Origin: Pseudomonas sp. B33.4
GTDB taxonomy: Bacteria; Pseudomonadota; Gammaproteobacteria; Pseudomonadales; Pseudomonadaceae
Assembly: GCF_034555375.1 (NCBI RefSeq)
Contig: NZ_CP140706.1
Location: 2,843,001 to 2,907,000, forward strand
Direction of reading: 5' to 3'
Length of the DNA stretch: 64,000 nucleotides
In this document: piece by piece, positions 14,800 to 24,848 of the stretch
How positions within the stretch are numbered: the stretch's first letter is position 1
Layout: each line of letters starts with the position of its first letter
Notes under the pieces: generated by a model
The model's database searches: none
What the model was told of the DNA's origin: nothing
The model's input: the letters and a program-made list of their open reading frames with translations, nothing else
Translations under genes and position numbers: made by a program

Positions 14800-17709
14800 A
14801 TGTTCTCAATCAAACAACAATTACCTCGATTGACCCTCGCCGCTGCGTTGGCGATGGGCATCAGTCCATGGGCGGCGGTGGCCCAGGAATCGGCAGCGGC
14901 GATGTTCACCTTCGACATTGCCAGCGGGCCGCTCGACGAAGTGCTGCTGGACATCTCGCGGCAGAGCGGCGTACCGATTTCTTTCAGTCAGCAACTGGTA
15001 CAAGGCAAACGCAGTGCGGCGGTGCGCGGGGTTTTGGGCGGTCGTCAGGCGGTGGAAAAGGCCTTGCTTGGCAGCGGTCTGCAAGTCGAACAAAGCGCCC
15101 AGGGTTTAACGGTTCGCGCGGCCGATGTGCCGGCGAAAGTCACCGCCGTAGCGCCGGTCACCAGCGCCGATTACCGCATGGAAAAAGTCACTGTGACCGG
15201 TTCGCGCATTGCCCGCGCGCAGAGTGATGGCGCCACGCCGGTCAACGTCATCACCCACGAGGAAATGGAAGCGCGCGGCTACAAAAACGTCTACGACGCC
15301 CTGGCGACGCAGACGCAAAACACCGGCATGACCCAAGGCGAAGATTACGGCAACACCTGGCAGCCGGCGGCCAGCGCACTCAACCTGCGCGGCCTCGGTC
15401 CGAACCATACGCTGGTGCTGATCAACGGCCGCCGCGTCGCCGACTATCCGACGCCGTACGACGGCAAGGTCAACTTCACCAACCTGGCGAATATTCCGTC
15501 GGCGGTCATCGAGCGCATCGAAATCCTCAGCAGCGGTGCCTCGGCGATTTACGGTTCGGACGCGATCGCCGGGGTGGTCAACATCATCCTCAAAGACAAG
15601 ATCAACGGCGTCGACGTCAACCTCAAGGGCGGCACCAGCGAACGCGGCGGCGGTGACAATCAGCGCTTGCAGATCAGCGGTGGCGGCAGTTGGGGCGACT
15701 TCGACGGCCTGTTCGGCCTGGAGCTGACCAACCGCGATCCGATCTGGGCCGATGACCGTGGTTTCATGCAAAGCGGTCCGCTGGCGGATGTCGGTTACCG
15801 CCGCGACCTGACCAATAGTCGCTATCTCGGACCGGGCTGCGGCGCCTACCAAGGCACCTTCGACAACAAACTGGTCAACAGCGGCGGGCGCTGCCGTACC
15901 GATCAGATGTACAACGACTACTGGACCGTGCAGACCCAGAAGGAAAACTACGACGGCTATACCCGTGGCACCTGGCATTTCAGCGACAGCGGCCAGGTCT
16001 TCGCCGATTTGATGTACGGCCTCGACCACATCCAGAACAACACGCGCGGGCCGACCTTCACCTCGCCGGATTTCATCAACCAGAACAGCGGCAATCTGGA
16101 ACGCTGGTATCGCCGTTTCGGTGAGGAAGAAATTGGCGGGCGCACCAGCAACAACAGCAAGTGGCGCGACACCTCGTGGACCGGCACCCTCGGTCTCTCG
16201 GACAAGATTGCCGACACCGGTTGGAGCTACGATCTGGCGGCCAATCGCTCGGAATATCGCAGCGTCAGGACCACGCGTTATACGCCACTGTCTTCGATTC
16301 AGGATTTCTACCTTGGCCCGCAACTCGGTGTCAGCGGCGGTTACCCGGTGTTTGCTCCGGATGCCTCGCGTCTCGACCGGCCGCTGACACCGCAGGAATG
16401 GCAGCAGTTTCGCGGCAACCTGACCCAAAGCAGCAAATCGGTGTCGACCAGTTACAACGCTTCGGTCAATGGTGATCTGTTCGACTTGCCGGCCGGCCCC
16501 GTGGGATTCGCCGGGGTGCTGGAGGCGGGCAAACAGGAATACCGCGTCGACCCGGATGATGGACTTAACGACGGCACTTTTTACGGCGTGAGCCCACAGC
16601 AAAGTTCCGGTGGCTCGCGCAAACGTTACGCGGCGGGCGGCGAGTTCAGCATTCCGGTCACTGACACCGTGCTGGCGACGGCGGCGGGGCGCTGGGATCA
16701 GTACAAATTCAGCGGCCGCACCGAGCAGCAGAAGACTTACAACCTGGGGCTGGAATGGCGCCCGGTGACCAGCCTGTTGCTGCGCGGCAGTTACGGCACC
16801 AGTTTCCGCGCACCGGATCTGAACTACATCTATCAATCCGACAGCAACGGCTACTATCCGGCGCAGATCGATTACTACGGTTGCAGCCAGGGCGTGGAGG
16901 GCGCGTGTGATCGCGGGCGCGTCGATTACACCCAGAGTGGCACCGCTGATCTGGAGTCCGAACGTGGCAAATCGTGGACCTACGGGTTCGTCTGGTCACC
17001 GTCGCGCAACTTCGATTTCTCCACCGATTTCTGGCGCGTCGAGATCGACGATTTGCTGACCACCGTCGATGAAAACCGCTTGCTGCAACAAGAGAACGAG
17101 TGCCGCAACGGCACCCAGGACATCAACTCGGCCAATTGCCAGTCGACCCTGGCGCGCATTGATCGTAACGCCGGCAATGCCGCGGTCGATCCGAACCAGT
17201 TGAATCGCGTGCGGGTCAACGCGATCAACGCCGCGAGCGAGCGGGTCAGCGGCCTGGACTTCAAGAGCAATATCCGCTGGGGCGCCGGGCAATACGGCGC
17301 GTTCAGTTCGGCGCTGGGTTACACCCTGGTGTTGTCGCATTACTACAAGGAATCGGAAGAAGCGCCGACGCAAGACTTGCGTACCTCGCGCACCAATTAC
17401 GACTGGCGCAGCAAGGTCAACGCCAGTCTCACCTGGGATTACCAGAAAGCCACGGCGACGCTGATGGGCATTCGTTACGGCTCGGTGACCAACGGTGCAG
17501 GGGACGGGCGCCTGTCGCCTTGGACGGTGTTCAACGCCAGTGCGCGTTACAAGCTCAATGACCGCGCGAGCGTCGGGCTGACCGTGAACAACGTGCTCAA
17601 TCAGATCAAACACGATGACTCGGCGGGCTGGCCGTATTACCCGACCGGCAACTATGACCCGTATGGACGGCAGTGGTGGCTGGATGTGAGTTATCACTTC
17701 GGCGGCTGA
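14800..17709 (+). CDS. TonB-dependent transducer with STN signalling domain
   Basis: A 969-residue outer-membrane receptor. A signal peptide ends near AVAQ (28). The STN signalling domain is at about 35-108 (FDIASGPLDEVLLDISRQSGVPISF). The plug domain is at 125-250 (VTVTGSRI, LNLRGLGPNHTLVLINGRR, IERIEILSSGASAIYGSDAIAGVVN), and a barrel follows to the C-terminal phenylalanine region (WWLDVSYHFGG). Cys-containing loops (GPGCGAYQG, NECRNGTQD) suggest disulfides. The STN domain and the adjacent FecI/FecR pair indicate cell-surface signalling. No Fur box was recognised upstream, so the ligand need not be an iron chelate. The leader carries the shared promoter block. Confidence 0.92.
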   Translation: MFSIKQQLPRLTLAAALAMGISPWAAVAQESAAAMFTFDIASGPLDEVLLDISRQSGVPISFSQQLVQGKRSAAVRGVLGGRQAVEKALLGSGLQVEQSAQGLTVRAADVPAKVTAVAPVTSADYRMEKVTVTGSRIARAQSDGATPVNVITHEEMEARGYKNVYDALATQTQNTGMTQGEDYGNTWQPAASALNLRGLGPNHTLVLINGRRVADYPTPYDGKVNFTNLANIPSAVIERIEILSSGASAIYGSDAIAGVVNIILKDKINGVDVNLKGGTSERGGGDNQRLQISGGGSWGDFDGLFGLELTNRDPIWADDRGFMQSGPLADVGYRRDLTNSRYLGPGCGAYQGTFDNKLVNSGGRCRTDQMYNDYWTVQTQKENYDGYTRGTWHFSDSGQVFADLMYGLDHIQNNTRGPTFTSPDFINQNSGNLERWYRRFGEEEIGGRTSNNSKWRDTSWTGTLGLSDKIADTGWSYDLAANRSEYRSVRTTRYTPLSSIQDFYLGPQLGVSGGYPVFAPDASRLDRPLTPQEWQQFRGNLTQSSKSVSTSYNASVNGDLFDLPAGPVGFAGVLEAGKQEYRVDPDDGLNDGTFYGVSPQQSSGGSRKRYAAGGEFSIPVTDTVLATAAGRWDQYKFSGRTEQQKTYNLGLEWRPVTSLLLRGSYGTSFRAPDLNYIYQSDSNGYYPAQIDYYGCSQGVEGACDRGRVDYTQSGTADLESERGKSWTYGFVWSPSRNFDFSTDFWRVEIDDLLTTVDENRLLQQENECRNGTQDINSANCQSTLARIDRNAGNAAVDPNQLNRVRVNAINAASERVSGLDFKSNIRWGAGQYGAFSSALGYTLVLSHYYKESEEAPTQDLRTSRTNYDWRSKVNASLTWDYQKATATLMGIRYGSVTNGAGDGRLSPWTVFNASARYKLNDRASVGLTVNNVLNQIKHDDSAGWPYYPTGNYDPYGRQWWLDVSYHFGG

Positions 17710-17774
17710 TGGCAGGAATCTCGCGTTGACGTCCTACGGAAAATGGCGGGTTTTGCGGCAAGCAGGGGATATTT

Positions 17775-17802
17775 CCGACGACTTTTTCAGGTTGGTCGTC
17801 GG
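17775..17802. promoter_or_regulatory. Inverted repeat upstream of RES-Xre pair
   Basis: CCGACGAC and GTCGTCGG are separated by 12 bp, about 180 bp before the antitoxin start. This could be an operator for the antitoxin or a 3' hairpin of the receptor transcript; there is no T run. The rest of 17710-17979 shows nothing recognisable. Confidence 0.45.
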
Positions 17803-17979
17803 AAGCGCGATCTATAGCATCGGACCTGACATTGAAGTCGCTGAGCGGCTTGATCGCTCAGGCTCCCAGATCAAGGATCTATTATGCGTACCCCACATAT
17901 CGAGCATGAAACCCCTGTTTATTCCCTGCGCAACTTCTGGATCGACGATCGCGCCAGATGCCCCATGGAGGATGTCGCG

Positions 17980-18456
17980 ATGTCCACATCAAAAGCACCC
18001 CGGCTGACGGTGCTGAAGAAGGCTGAGGGAAAACCTGTCGATTTGCTCGTGCATGGCCGGGACCTCGGTGACGATGCCATGCTGATTGTCCGCCTTACCG
18101 ACGAGGGCTTTGAGCTGAGCGACGTCGTCAACATGCTTTCAACTTCCGAAATGTACCTGCGCGAAGACATGGTCAAACGCATCACCGGCAAATCTGTCAG
18201 AACCGTGCAGCGGCTGTTGAAGGAAGGCAAACCGGTACGGCTTGACTCGCAACAGAGTGTCGTCGCCTACCAATATGCGCTGGTGCTGGAGATGGCCACT
18301 CAGGCGTTCGGGGGGCTGCCACAGGCGGAAATATGGATGCAGAAGTCCACCCCTTACCTTAACGGCTACGTGCCATTGGAATTGACTCACCATCCACTGG
18401 GCTTCCAGATGGTCGAACAATACTTGTGTCGGCTCCTGTACGGGGGTTACCCATGA
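17980..18456 (+). CDS. Xre/MbcA/ParS-type antitoxin of a RES-Xre system
   Basis: The 158-residue protein has the COG5642 pattern: an Xre-like helical domain (LSDVVNMLSTSEMYLREDMVKRITGKSVRTVQRLLKEG) and a C-terminal toxin-binding region (AEIWMQKSTPYLNGYVPLELTH, then MVEQYLCRLLYGGYP). It should neutralise the RES toxin encoded next and repress the operon. The ATG at 17980 has ATGGAGGATG upstream, so I prefer it to an open frame 96 bp longer. It overlaps the toxin gene as ATGA and is inserted between two TonB receptor genes. Confidence 0.88.
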   Translation: MSTSKAPRLTVLKKAEGKPVDLLVHGRDLGDDAMLIVRLTDEGFELSDVVNMLSTSEMYLREDMVKRITGKSVRTVQRLLKEGKPVRLDSQQSVVAYQYALVLEMATQAFGGLPQAEIWMQKSTPYLNGYVPLELTHHPLGFQMVEQYLCRLLYGGYP

Positions 18457-18956
18457 ATCCCTTGCCCTGGGAAGGGCACTGGTATGGCTGGCGCCTGGAT
18501 CAGGAGGCCTACGGAGATACGTGGGACAGCGGGATGGGTTCAAAACTGAAAGGCGGTCGATGGAATGCGCCTGGCCGGCGAGTCGTCTATGCATCTGTCG
18601 ACCCGTCCTCGGCCATTCTGGAGGTGGCAGCCAATAATAGTTTTGATGCACTGGACAGAGAGCCTTATGTGCTGACGTGCTTTGAGGTCATCGGCGATGC
18701 GCGGGTCAAAGTCGTTCAGCCCGAAGAGGTGCCGAATCCTTACTGGTTGAGTCCCGCGTGGCCGTCGCCCAATCAACAACGGTTTGCCGACGCTTTACTG
18801 GATGAGCATCCGTTTGTCCTGATTCCCTCGGCGGCAACCCGCCACTCGTGGAATCTGCTGGTGAGCTGCGACCTCGCAGAGGGGCAGTTCAAAATGGTCT
18901 CTCAAGAACGTTTTGGCCTGGATACACGGTTGCTGAGGGAGATGGCATCGGCTTGA
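18453..18956 (+). CDS. RES-domain toxin
   Basis: A 167-residue RES-family protein. It opens WYGWRLDQEAYGDTWDSGMGSKLKGGRWNAPGRRVVYAS, which contains the conserved Arg and the GGRWN motif, and continues with SAILEV and PSAATRHSWNLLV. Characterised RES toxins degrade NAD+ or ADP-ribosylate a metabolic enzyme; which applies here cannot be read. The start overlaps the antitoxin stop by 4 bp, typical of toxin-antitoxin pairs. Confidence 0.88.
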   Translation: MNPLPWEGHWYGWRLDQEAYGDTWDSGMGSKLKGGRWNAPGRRVVYASVDPSSAILEVAANNSFDALDREPYVLTCFEVIGDARVKVVQPEEVPNPYWLSPAWPSPNQQRFADALLDEHPFVLIPSAATRHSWNLLVSCDLAEGQFKMVSQERFGLDTRLLREMASA

Positions 18957-19000
18957 TAACAAGGCATGGCTTTTTTTGCATAACCTCAGCACCCAACAGT

Positions 19001-19040
19001 CTAAATCGCCCTCTATAAATCCTTATTCGTCATCGCACAT
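19001..19040 (+). promoter_or_regulatory. Shared regulon promoter block, copy 2
   Basis: CTAA, 8 bp, CTATAAA, 15 bp, GCACAT. CTATAAA again starts exactly 62 bp before the receptor ATG, as in copy 1. Confidence 0.75.
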
Positions 19041-19074
19041 CCCTGCATAAACCAAAACGCAGGGATGGCTGTTC

Positions 19075-21729
19075 ATGATTCAGTTTTCACCCGTCAAATC
19101 ACCTTTGAGCCTGGCCTTGCTGCTGGCAATCAACACACTGCCGGCGATCGCCGCCGACAGCACGGCAACCGAACCGACCACCCAACTGCAACGGGTTGAA
19201 GTCACGGGTACAGCAATCCGCCGGGTCGATGCGGAAACCGCAGTGCCGGTCACGATCCTGCGAGTCGAAGAGCTGCGCGAGCAGGGTGTTACTACCACGG
19301 AGGAGCTGGTCAGTCGCATTTCCGCCAACCAGTCTTCGGTTGGCTCCGGGCGTTCGGTGGGGTCGAGCAGTGGCGGTGCGTCTTACGCGGATCTGCGCGG
19401 CATCGGCGCTAACAAAACCTTGGTGCTGCTCAACGGACGGCGTTTGAGCAATAACGCCACCAACGCAATCAATGGCTCCGGTGTCGACCTCAACACCATT
19501 CCGTTCGCGGCCATCGACCGCGTCGAAGTGCTGCGCGATGGCGCCTCGGCGCTGTACGGCACCGATGCGATTGGCGGGGTGATCAACTTCATCACCAAAA
19601 CCAGTCTCACCGAAGGGCAGATCAGCAGCAACTACGACACGCCGACGCATTCGGGAGGCGGTGAAAGCCGCAACTTCAGCGGCAGTTGGGGATTCGGTGA
19701 TTTGCAGGATGATCGCTTCAACGTGTTCGGCGTGGTCAGCTACGACAAACAGCAACGCCTGGCCGCCGAAGATCGCGGTTACACCTACAACTATCAGCCG
19801 AATCGTGGACTCGATTACACCTCCGGCACCGCCTCGCCAGCCAACTGGAGTCAGGGCAGCAATGCCACCAACCCTTTGGCCGGTTCCGGCTGCAACGCAC
19901 CGGGTTTGCTGGCGCGCAACGGCATCTGCCGGCAGAGCCTGTGGAACTACCTCGATCTGGTGCCGGAAACCGAAAAGACCTCGGCCTTCGCCAAAGCCAC
20001 CGGCAAGCTGTCGGACGATCACAACGTCAGCCTCGAATACTTTTGGGCGCGCAATGAAAACCGCACGCAAATCGGCCCCGGCACGTTGATGGGCAATCAG
20101 GTCAATCCCGGCACGGCGTTCTATCCGGGTAACGGCATCACGCCAGGGCCGAACGGCTTCGCTCTCGATCCGACGCAACCGGTCGACGTCAACTGGCGTG
20201 AAACCGCCGTTGGCGCGCGCCAGCATGAGGACGACAACACCAGTCAGCGCTTGCTCTTGAGTTTCGACGGCACGCTCGCCGGCTGGGATTACAACCTCGG
20301 CGCTTCGTACAATCAGAACAAAGTGATCAACAGCATTCAGGATGGCTACGTCAACGACCGCGCGGTCAGCGCCGGCATTGCCAACGGCGTGATCAACCCG
20401 TTCGGTCCGCAGACAGCTGCCGGTTCGGCGCTTCTGGCGGCCAACGCGGTGGACGGTGATTACGCCACGGCGGTCGGGCGGGTCAAGGCCATCGACGGGC
20501 GCATCAGCCGCGAGATCGGCGACTGGTTCGGTGCCGGTCCTTCGGCATTGGCGCTGGGTGGCGAGTATCGCAAGGAAGACTTCCATCAGGATTTCGCCGC
20601 ATTTGCCGGCGACGTGCAAAGCCTCGGTGTTGATCCGAACGGCAGTGTCGCCGGGGACCGCAGCGTCTCGGCCGAATACGCCGAGGTCAATGTGCCGGTG
20701 CTCGACAGCCTCGAACTGTCCGCCGCCGTACGCCACGACAAGTACAGCGACTTCGGCAGCACCACTAACCCGAAATACTCGTTCCGCTTCCAGCCATTCA
20801 AGGAACTGGTGGTGCGCGGCGCCTACAGCGAAGGGTTTCGCGCGCCGTCGCTGTATGAGCTGTACAACCCGACGTTCAGCAGTTTCACCAACGCCAACTA
20901 CAACGACCCGCGTTTGTGCGCGGGCGGTAATCCGAGCAATGGCGGCATCGCCAACCGTGATTGCGCGCAGCAGTTCAATCGCACCAGCGGCGGCAATACT
21001 GACCTGAGTCCGGAAACCGCGCGTAACGTCACCCTCGGGTTTGTCTATCAGCCGTTCGAGCGCCTGAGCGCCGGGCTGGATTTCTGGTGGATCGACATCG
21101 CCAACCAGATTGCCGAGTTCCCCGAATCGGCGGTGTTCGAGAATCCTGAGCTGTACCCGGATCGTTTGGTGCGCAAGGCGGATGGCTCCATCGATCACAT
21201 CGTCACCGGGCTGGCCAACCTCGGCAAGATCAAGACCAACGGCGTCGATGTGAGCTTCGATTACCGTTTGCCGAGCACACCGTACGGCAATTTCGGCATC
21301 GGCCTGCAAGGCACTTACGTCACTCGTTATGACTACCAGCAACAGCTCAAGGGCGACTACATCGACAAGCTCGGCGATTTCCGAGGCGGTGATTTTGCGT
21401 CGGCGGGTGCCGTGGCGCGCTGGCGCCACAGCCTGACCGGCAGCTGGAATTACGGACCGTTCGGCGCGGCCCTGACCAACCGCTACACCAGCGGCTATCA
21501 CGACTCTGATCGCGACACTCACGACTATGTCGGCTCCTACAACGTCTGGGATCTGGCTGGCACCTACACCTGGCGCAAGACCCTGAGCGTGACCCTCGGC
21601 GCGAAAAACCTGTTCGACCGCGAACCACCGTTCAGCAACCAGACCTACACGTTCCAGAGCGGCTACGACCCGAAATATGGCGACCCGTTTGGGCGGACGC
21701 TGTACACGCGAGTCAGTTACAAGTTTTGA
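19075..21729 (+). CDS. TonB-dependent outer-membrane receptor (no STN domain)
   Basis: The 884-residue receptor has a signal peptide (LSLALLLAINTLPAIAA, cleavage near 27), then directly a TonB-box-like region and plug: RVEVTGTAIRRVDAE, DLRGIGANKTLVLLNGRR, IDRVEVLRDGASALYGTDAIGGVINF. A 22-strand-type barrel ends in TRVSYKF with terminal Phe. It lacks the STN domain of the first receptor, so it should be a transporter only. Cys pairs (GCNAPGLLARNGICRQ, LCAGGNPSNGGIANRDCAQ) suggest disulfide-bonded loops. The shared promoter block implies co-expression with the first receptor and the Yej-type importer. Confidence 0.92.
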   Translation: MIQFSPVKSPLSLALLLAINTLPAIAADSTATEPTTQLQRVEVTGTAIRRVDAETAVPVTILRVEELREQGVTTTEELVSRISANQSSVGSGRSVGSSSGGASYADLRGIGANKTLVLLNGRRLSNNATNAINGSGVDLNTIPFAAIDRVEVLRDGASALYGTDAIGGVINFITKTSLTEGQISSNYDTPTHSGGGESRNFSGSWGFGDLQDDRFNVFGVVSYDKQQRLAAEDRGYTYNYQPNRGLDYTSGTASPANWSQGSNATNPLAGSGCNAPGLLARNGICRQSLWNYLDLVPETEKTSAFAKATGKLSDDHNVSLEYFWARNENRTQIGPGTLMGNQVNPGTAFYPGNGITPGPNGFALDPTQPVDVNWRETAVGARQHEDDNTSQRLLLSFDGTLAGWDYNLGASYNQNKVINSIQDGYVNDRAVSAGIANGVINPFGPQTAAGSALLAANAVDGDYATAVGRVKAIDGRISREIGDWFGAGPSALALGGEYRKEDFHQDFAAFAGDVQSLGVDPNGSVAGDRSVSAEYAEVNVPVLDSLELSAAVRHDKYSDFGSTTNPKYSFRFQPFKELVVRGAYSEGFRAPSLYELYNPTFSSFTNANYNDPRLCAGGNPSNGGIANRDCAQQFNRTSGGNTDLSPETARNVTLGFVYQPFERLSAGLDFWWIDIANQIAEFPESAVFENPELYPDRLVRKADGSIDHIVTGLANLGKIKTNGVDVSFDYRLPSTPYGNFGIGLQGTYVTRYDYQQQLKGDYIDKLGDFRGGDFASAGAVARWRHSLTGSWNYGPFGAALTNRYTSGYHDSDRDTHDYVGSYNVWDLAGTYTWRKTLSVTLGAKNLFDREPPFSNQTYTFQSGYDPKYGDPFGRTLYTRVSYKF

Positions 21730-21767
21730 GAATGATCAGTGATGGCCGGTTTTAGTCACCTATCGAT

Positions 21768-21807
21768 CTAAAGCCTGCCCTATAAAAATCGCCGGCCTGT
21801 TGCACAT
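21768..21807 (+). promoter_or_regulatory. Shared regulon promoter block, copy 3
   Basis: CTAA, 8 bp, CTATAAA, 15 bp, GCACAT. Here CTATAAA is 176 bp before the start codon rather than 62, because a REP pair (21845-21920) lies between. Confidence 0.75.
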
Positions 21808-21844
21808 CACAGGTAGGCAGGAAATGGGGTGACTGTTCCGGCGT

Positions 21845-21920
21845 TATCGCGAGCAGGCTCACTCCTACAGTGGATTTGTGTTCACCGCAGACCCTTGTAG
21901 GAGTGAGCCTGCTCGCGATG
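21845..21920. repeat. REP pair inside the importer leader
   Basis: ATCGCGAGCAGGCTCACTCC and GTAGGAGTGAGCCTGCTCGC lie in inverted orientation around a spacer of about 25 bp. They stand between the promoter block and the yejA-like start codon, so any transcript from that promoter carries a strong hairpin. Confidence 0.88.
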
Positions 21921-21955
21921 AAGCCAGTAGCAGCACCGAGTAAAAGGATCTGCCC

Positions 21956-23797
21956 ATGTTCTCAAGGCTCATTTTATTCAGCGCTTTTGCGCTTTTAACC
22001 CCGCTCAGTTTGGCCGCCCCGCAACCGGCGTTAACGGTCTACGGCGAACCCGCCAAATACGCTCCCGACTTCCAGCACCTGGCCTACGCCAATCCCGACG
22101 CACCGAAGGGCGGCAGCCTGCGTCGCTCTTCGCTGGAAAGCGGGCCGTTCGATCACCTGATTCCCTACACCGACAAAGGCACTGGCGTGGCCGACATTGA
22201 TGGCTGGCTCTACGCGCCACTGGCCTATCGCAGCAAGGACGAACCCTACAGCGTCTACGGTCTGGTGGCGCAGCAGATGGAGCTGGACCCGGATCGCCGC
22301 TGGCTGCGTTTCTACCTGAACCCGGCAGCGCGTTTCGACGACGGCACGCCGATCACCGCCGAAGACGTGCGCTACACCTTCGAACTGTTCACCACTCAGG
22401 GCAGCCTGAAATACCGCCAGCAGTTTCGCGATGTCGCCGAGGTTGTCGTCGAGTCGCCGACGCAAGTGCGCTTCCTCTTCAAGAACAACGACAGCCGCAC
22501 CTTGCCGCTGGATCTGGCGACACTGCCAGTGCTGCCCGAACATTGGTGGCGTACGCGGGATTTTGCCGAGGGCGGCGGTTTCGAGGTTCCGCCGGGCAGC
22601 GGCCCGTACCGCATCAGCGCGGTGGATGCCGGGCGCAGCGTGAAATTTCAACGGGTGCAGGACTGGTGGGCCAAGGACCTGCCGATCACACGCGGCCTCT
22701 ACAACTTTGATCACTTAAGCGTGGAGTTCTTCGCCGACACCGACGTGTCGCGGCAGGTACTCAAGGCCGGCGGCTTCGATTACAACCGCGAATTCTCCGC
22801 CACCAGTTTCACCATCGGCTACGCGGGTGCTGCACTCGAGCAAGGCAAACTGCTCCGTGAGCACCTCGCGCCCGGTGCTGCGCAAGGTGCGCAGGGCTTT
22901 GTGTTCAACCTGCAAAAACCACTGTTTCAGGATCGTCGGGTGCGTCAGGCGATCGCCATGCTCTGGGATTTCGAATGGAGCAACCGGCAGATGATGCGCA
23001 GCATGTACCTGCGTCAGCGCAGCTACTTCTCCCACAGCGCACTGGCGGCCACTGCATTGCCGGATGCCGAAGAGTTGAAGATTCTTGAGCCGTTGCGCGG
23101 GCAGATTCCCGATGAAGTGTTCACTACGGTGTTTGAACCACCGAAAACCGACGGCAGTGGCAACATCCGCGCCGAACAATTGCAGGCACTGAAACTGCTC
23201 GAAGCCGCTGGCTGGAAACCTCAGGGCGATCAGTTGGTGAATGCCAGTGGCGAGCCGCTGCACTTCACCTTTCTCAATGGCCAGAAAGGTTTCGAGCGAC
23301 TGTTGCTACCGTTCAAACGCAACCTCGCGCAGATCGGCATCGGCTTCGATATCCGCCAGGTCGACACCGCGCAATACACCAACCGCGTGCGCAATCGCGA
23401 TTACGACATGATCGTCGCCGGCTACCCGGTGAGTCAGGCACCGGGGCGCGAGATGTTCAATTACTTCGGCTCCGACGGCGCCGCTGATCCCGGCTCGAAC
23501 AATTACATGGTGCTGCGCGATCCGGCCGTCGATGCTCTGCTCGAAGGGCTGGTGCAGGCCGACAACCGCCAGAGCCTGCTGCGCCATGCTCATGCGCTGG
23601 ATCGGGTATTGCAGTGGGGCTATTACTGGGTGCCCAACTATTACCCGCCGGGGATTTCCACGGTGTGGTGGAACCGCTTCGGCCGACCGGCGATTGCGCC
23701 GTTGTACGACGCCGGTCTCGATAGCTGGTGGGAAATCAGCCCGACAGCTCTGAGCACGAACCAGATGCACAAGGAGTACGGCCATGTGGGGTTATAG
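21956..23797 (+). CDS. yejA: YejA-type periplasmic peptide-binding protein
   Basis: A 613-residue extracytoplasmic solute-binding protein of family 5. The signal peptide ends near SLAAP (about 21). It begins with [25 protein letters not shown], a signature of the YejA group, and shows [25 protein letters not shown] and [28 protein letters not shown]. YejA proteins bind oligopeptides, including microcin C in enterobacteria. The ATG follows AAAGGATCTGCCC. The yejB-like gene overlaps its end by 14 bp. Confidence 0.9.
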   Translation: MFSRLILFSAFALLTPLSLAAPQPALTVYGEPAKYAPDFQHLAYANPDAPKGGSLRRSSLESGPFDHLIPYTDKGTGVADIDGWLYAPLAYRSKDEPYSVYGLVAQQMELDPDRRWLRFYLNPAARFDDGTPITAEDVRYTFELFTTQGSLKYRQQFRDVAEVVVESPTQVRFLFKNNDSRTLPLDLATLPVLPEHWWRTRDFAEGGGFEVPPGSGPYRISAVDAGRSVKFQRVQDWWAKDLPITRGLYNFDHLSVEFFADTDVSRQVLKAGGFDYNREFSATSFTIGYAGAALEQGKLLREHLAPGAAQGAQGFVFNLQKPLFQDRRVRQAIAMLWDFEWSNRQMMRSMYLRQRSYFSHSALAATALPDAEELKILEPLRGQIPDEVFTTVFEPPKTDGSGNIRAEQLQALKLLEAAGWKPQGDQLVNASGEPLHFTFLNGQKGFERLLLPFKRNLAQIGIGFDIRQVDTAQYTNRVRNRDYDMIVAGYPVSQAPGREMFNYFGSDGAADPGSNNYMVLRDPAVDALLEGLVQADNRQSLLRHAHALDRVLQWGYYWVPNYYPPGISTVWWNRFGRPAIAPLYDAGLDSWWEISPTALSTNQMHKEYGHVGL

Positions 23798-24848
23798 CCT
23801 GCGGCGCCTGCTGCTGATCGTGCCGACGTTGCTGGCGATCCTGTTGGTCAATTTCGTTATCGTCCAAGCCGCGCCCGGTGGCCCGGTGGAGCAGGCCATC
23901 GCGCGCTTGCAGGGGATCGGCGTGGGCGCGGCGGTGGGTTCCAGCCATGTCGAAACCGTTGGAGGTGAATCCCGCGCGACTCGAGGGCTGGACCCGAAAC
24001 TGCTGGCCGATATCGAGCGCCAGTACGGCTTCGACAAACCGCCCAGCGAGCGTTTGTGGCTGATGCTCAAAAGCTATGCGCAACTGGATTTCGGCCAGAG
24101 TTTCTTTCGCGGTGCCAGCGTCACCGAACTGATCTGGCAGAAACTGCCGGTGACCTTGTCGCTGGGCGTGTGGGCGACACTGATCACCTATCTGGTGTCG
24201 ATTCCCCTGGGCATTCGCAAAGCCGTGCACAACGGCTCGGCATTCGATGTCTGGAGCAGCGTGGCGATCATCATCGGTTATGCGCTGCCGGGGTTTCTCT
24301 TCGCGCTGTTGTTGATCGTGGTCTTTGCCGGTGGCACCGCGCTGGACTGGTTTCCGGTGCGCGGGCTGGTCTCGGACAACTTCGCCGAGCTGTCGCCGTG
24401 GGCCAAAGTGGCTGACTATTTCTGGCACCTGGTGTTGCCGGTGATTGCTTTGGTCATCGGCGGTTTCGCGACGTTGACCATCCTGACCAAGAACAGCTTT
24501 CTCAACGAGATCTCGCGTCTGTATGTGGTGACCGCGCGCGCCAAGGGCCTGAGTGAAAAGCAGGTGTTGTACGGCCATGTGTTTCGCAATGCGATGCTGC
24601 TGGTCGTCGCCGGTTTGCCCCAAGCCTTGGTGACGGTGTTCTTCGGTGGCTCGCTGCTGATTGAAGTGATCTTTTCCCTCGATGGCCTCGGGCGCCTCAG
24701 TTACGAAGCGGCAGTGGTGCGCGACTATCCGGTGGTATTCGGCTCGCTGTTCATCTTCACCCTGTTCGGCCTGCTGATAAAACTGCTCGGCGACCTTTGC
24801 TACACGCTGGTCGACCCGCGCATCGACTTCACCGCGAGGGCTGCCTGA
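23784..24848 (+). CDS. yejB: YejB-type ABC permease
   Basis: This 354-residue inner-membrane permease opens with the DppB-like segment [37 protein letters not shown]. The binding-protein-dependent transport domain follows, with the EAA-loop region [26 protein letters not shown]. The long periplasmic insert between the first two helices (ending [16 protein letters not shown]) is typical of YejB. The ATG has AAGGAG 6 bp upstream, inside the end of yejA. It forms the translocation pore with YejE. Confidence 0.9.
   Translation: MWGYSLRRLLLIVPTLLAILLVNFVIVQAAPGGPVEQAIARLQGIGVGAAVGSSHVETVGGESRATRGLDPKLLADIERQYGFDKPPSERLWLMLKSYAQLDFGQSFFRGASVTELIWQKLPVTLSLGVWATLITYLVSIPLGIRKAVHNGSAFDVWSSVAIIIGYALPGFLFALLLIVVFAGGTALDWFPVRGLVSDNFAELSPWAKVADYFWHLVLPVIALVIGGFATLTILTKNSFLNEISRLYVVTARAKGLSEKQVLYGHVFRNAMLLVVAGLPQALVTVFFGGSLLIEVIFSLDGLGRLSYEAAVVRDYPVVFGSLFIFTLFGLLIKLLGDLCYTLVDPRIDFTARAA

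Noticed and set aside
15106..16836. Open frame of 576 codons opposite the first TonB receptor
   Set aside because: Antisense shadow of a well-supported receptor gene.
19099..21522. Open frame of 807 codons opposite the second TonB receptor
   Set aside because: Antisense shadow; its composition mirrors the receptor codons and no motif is present.
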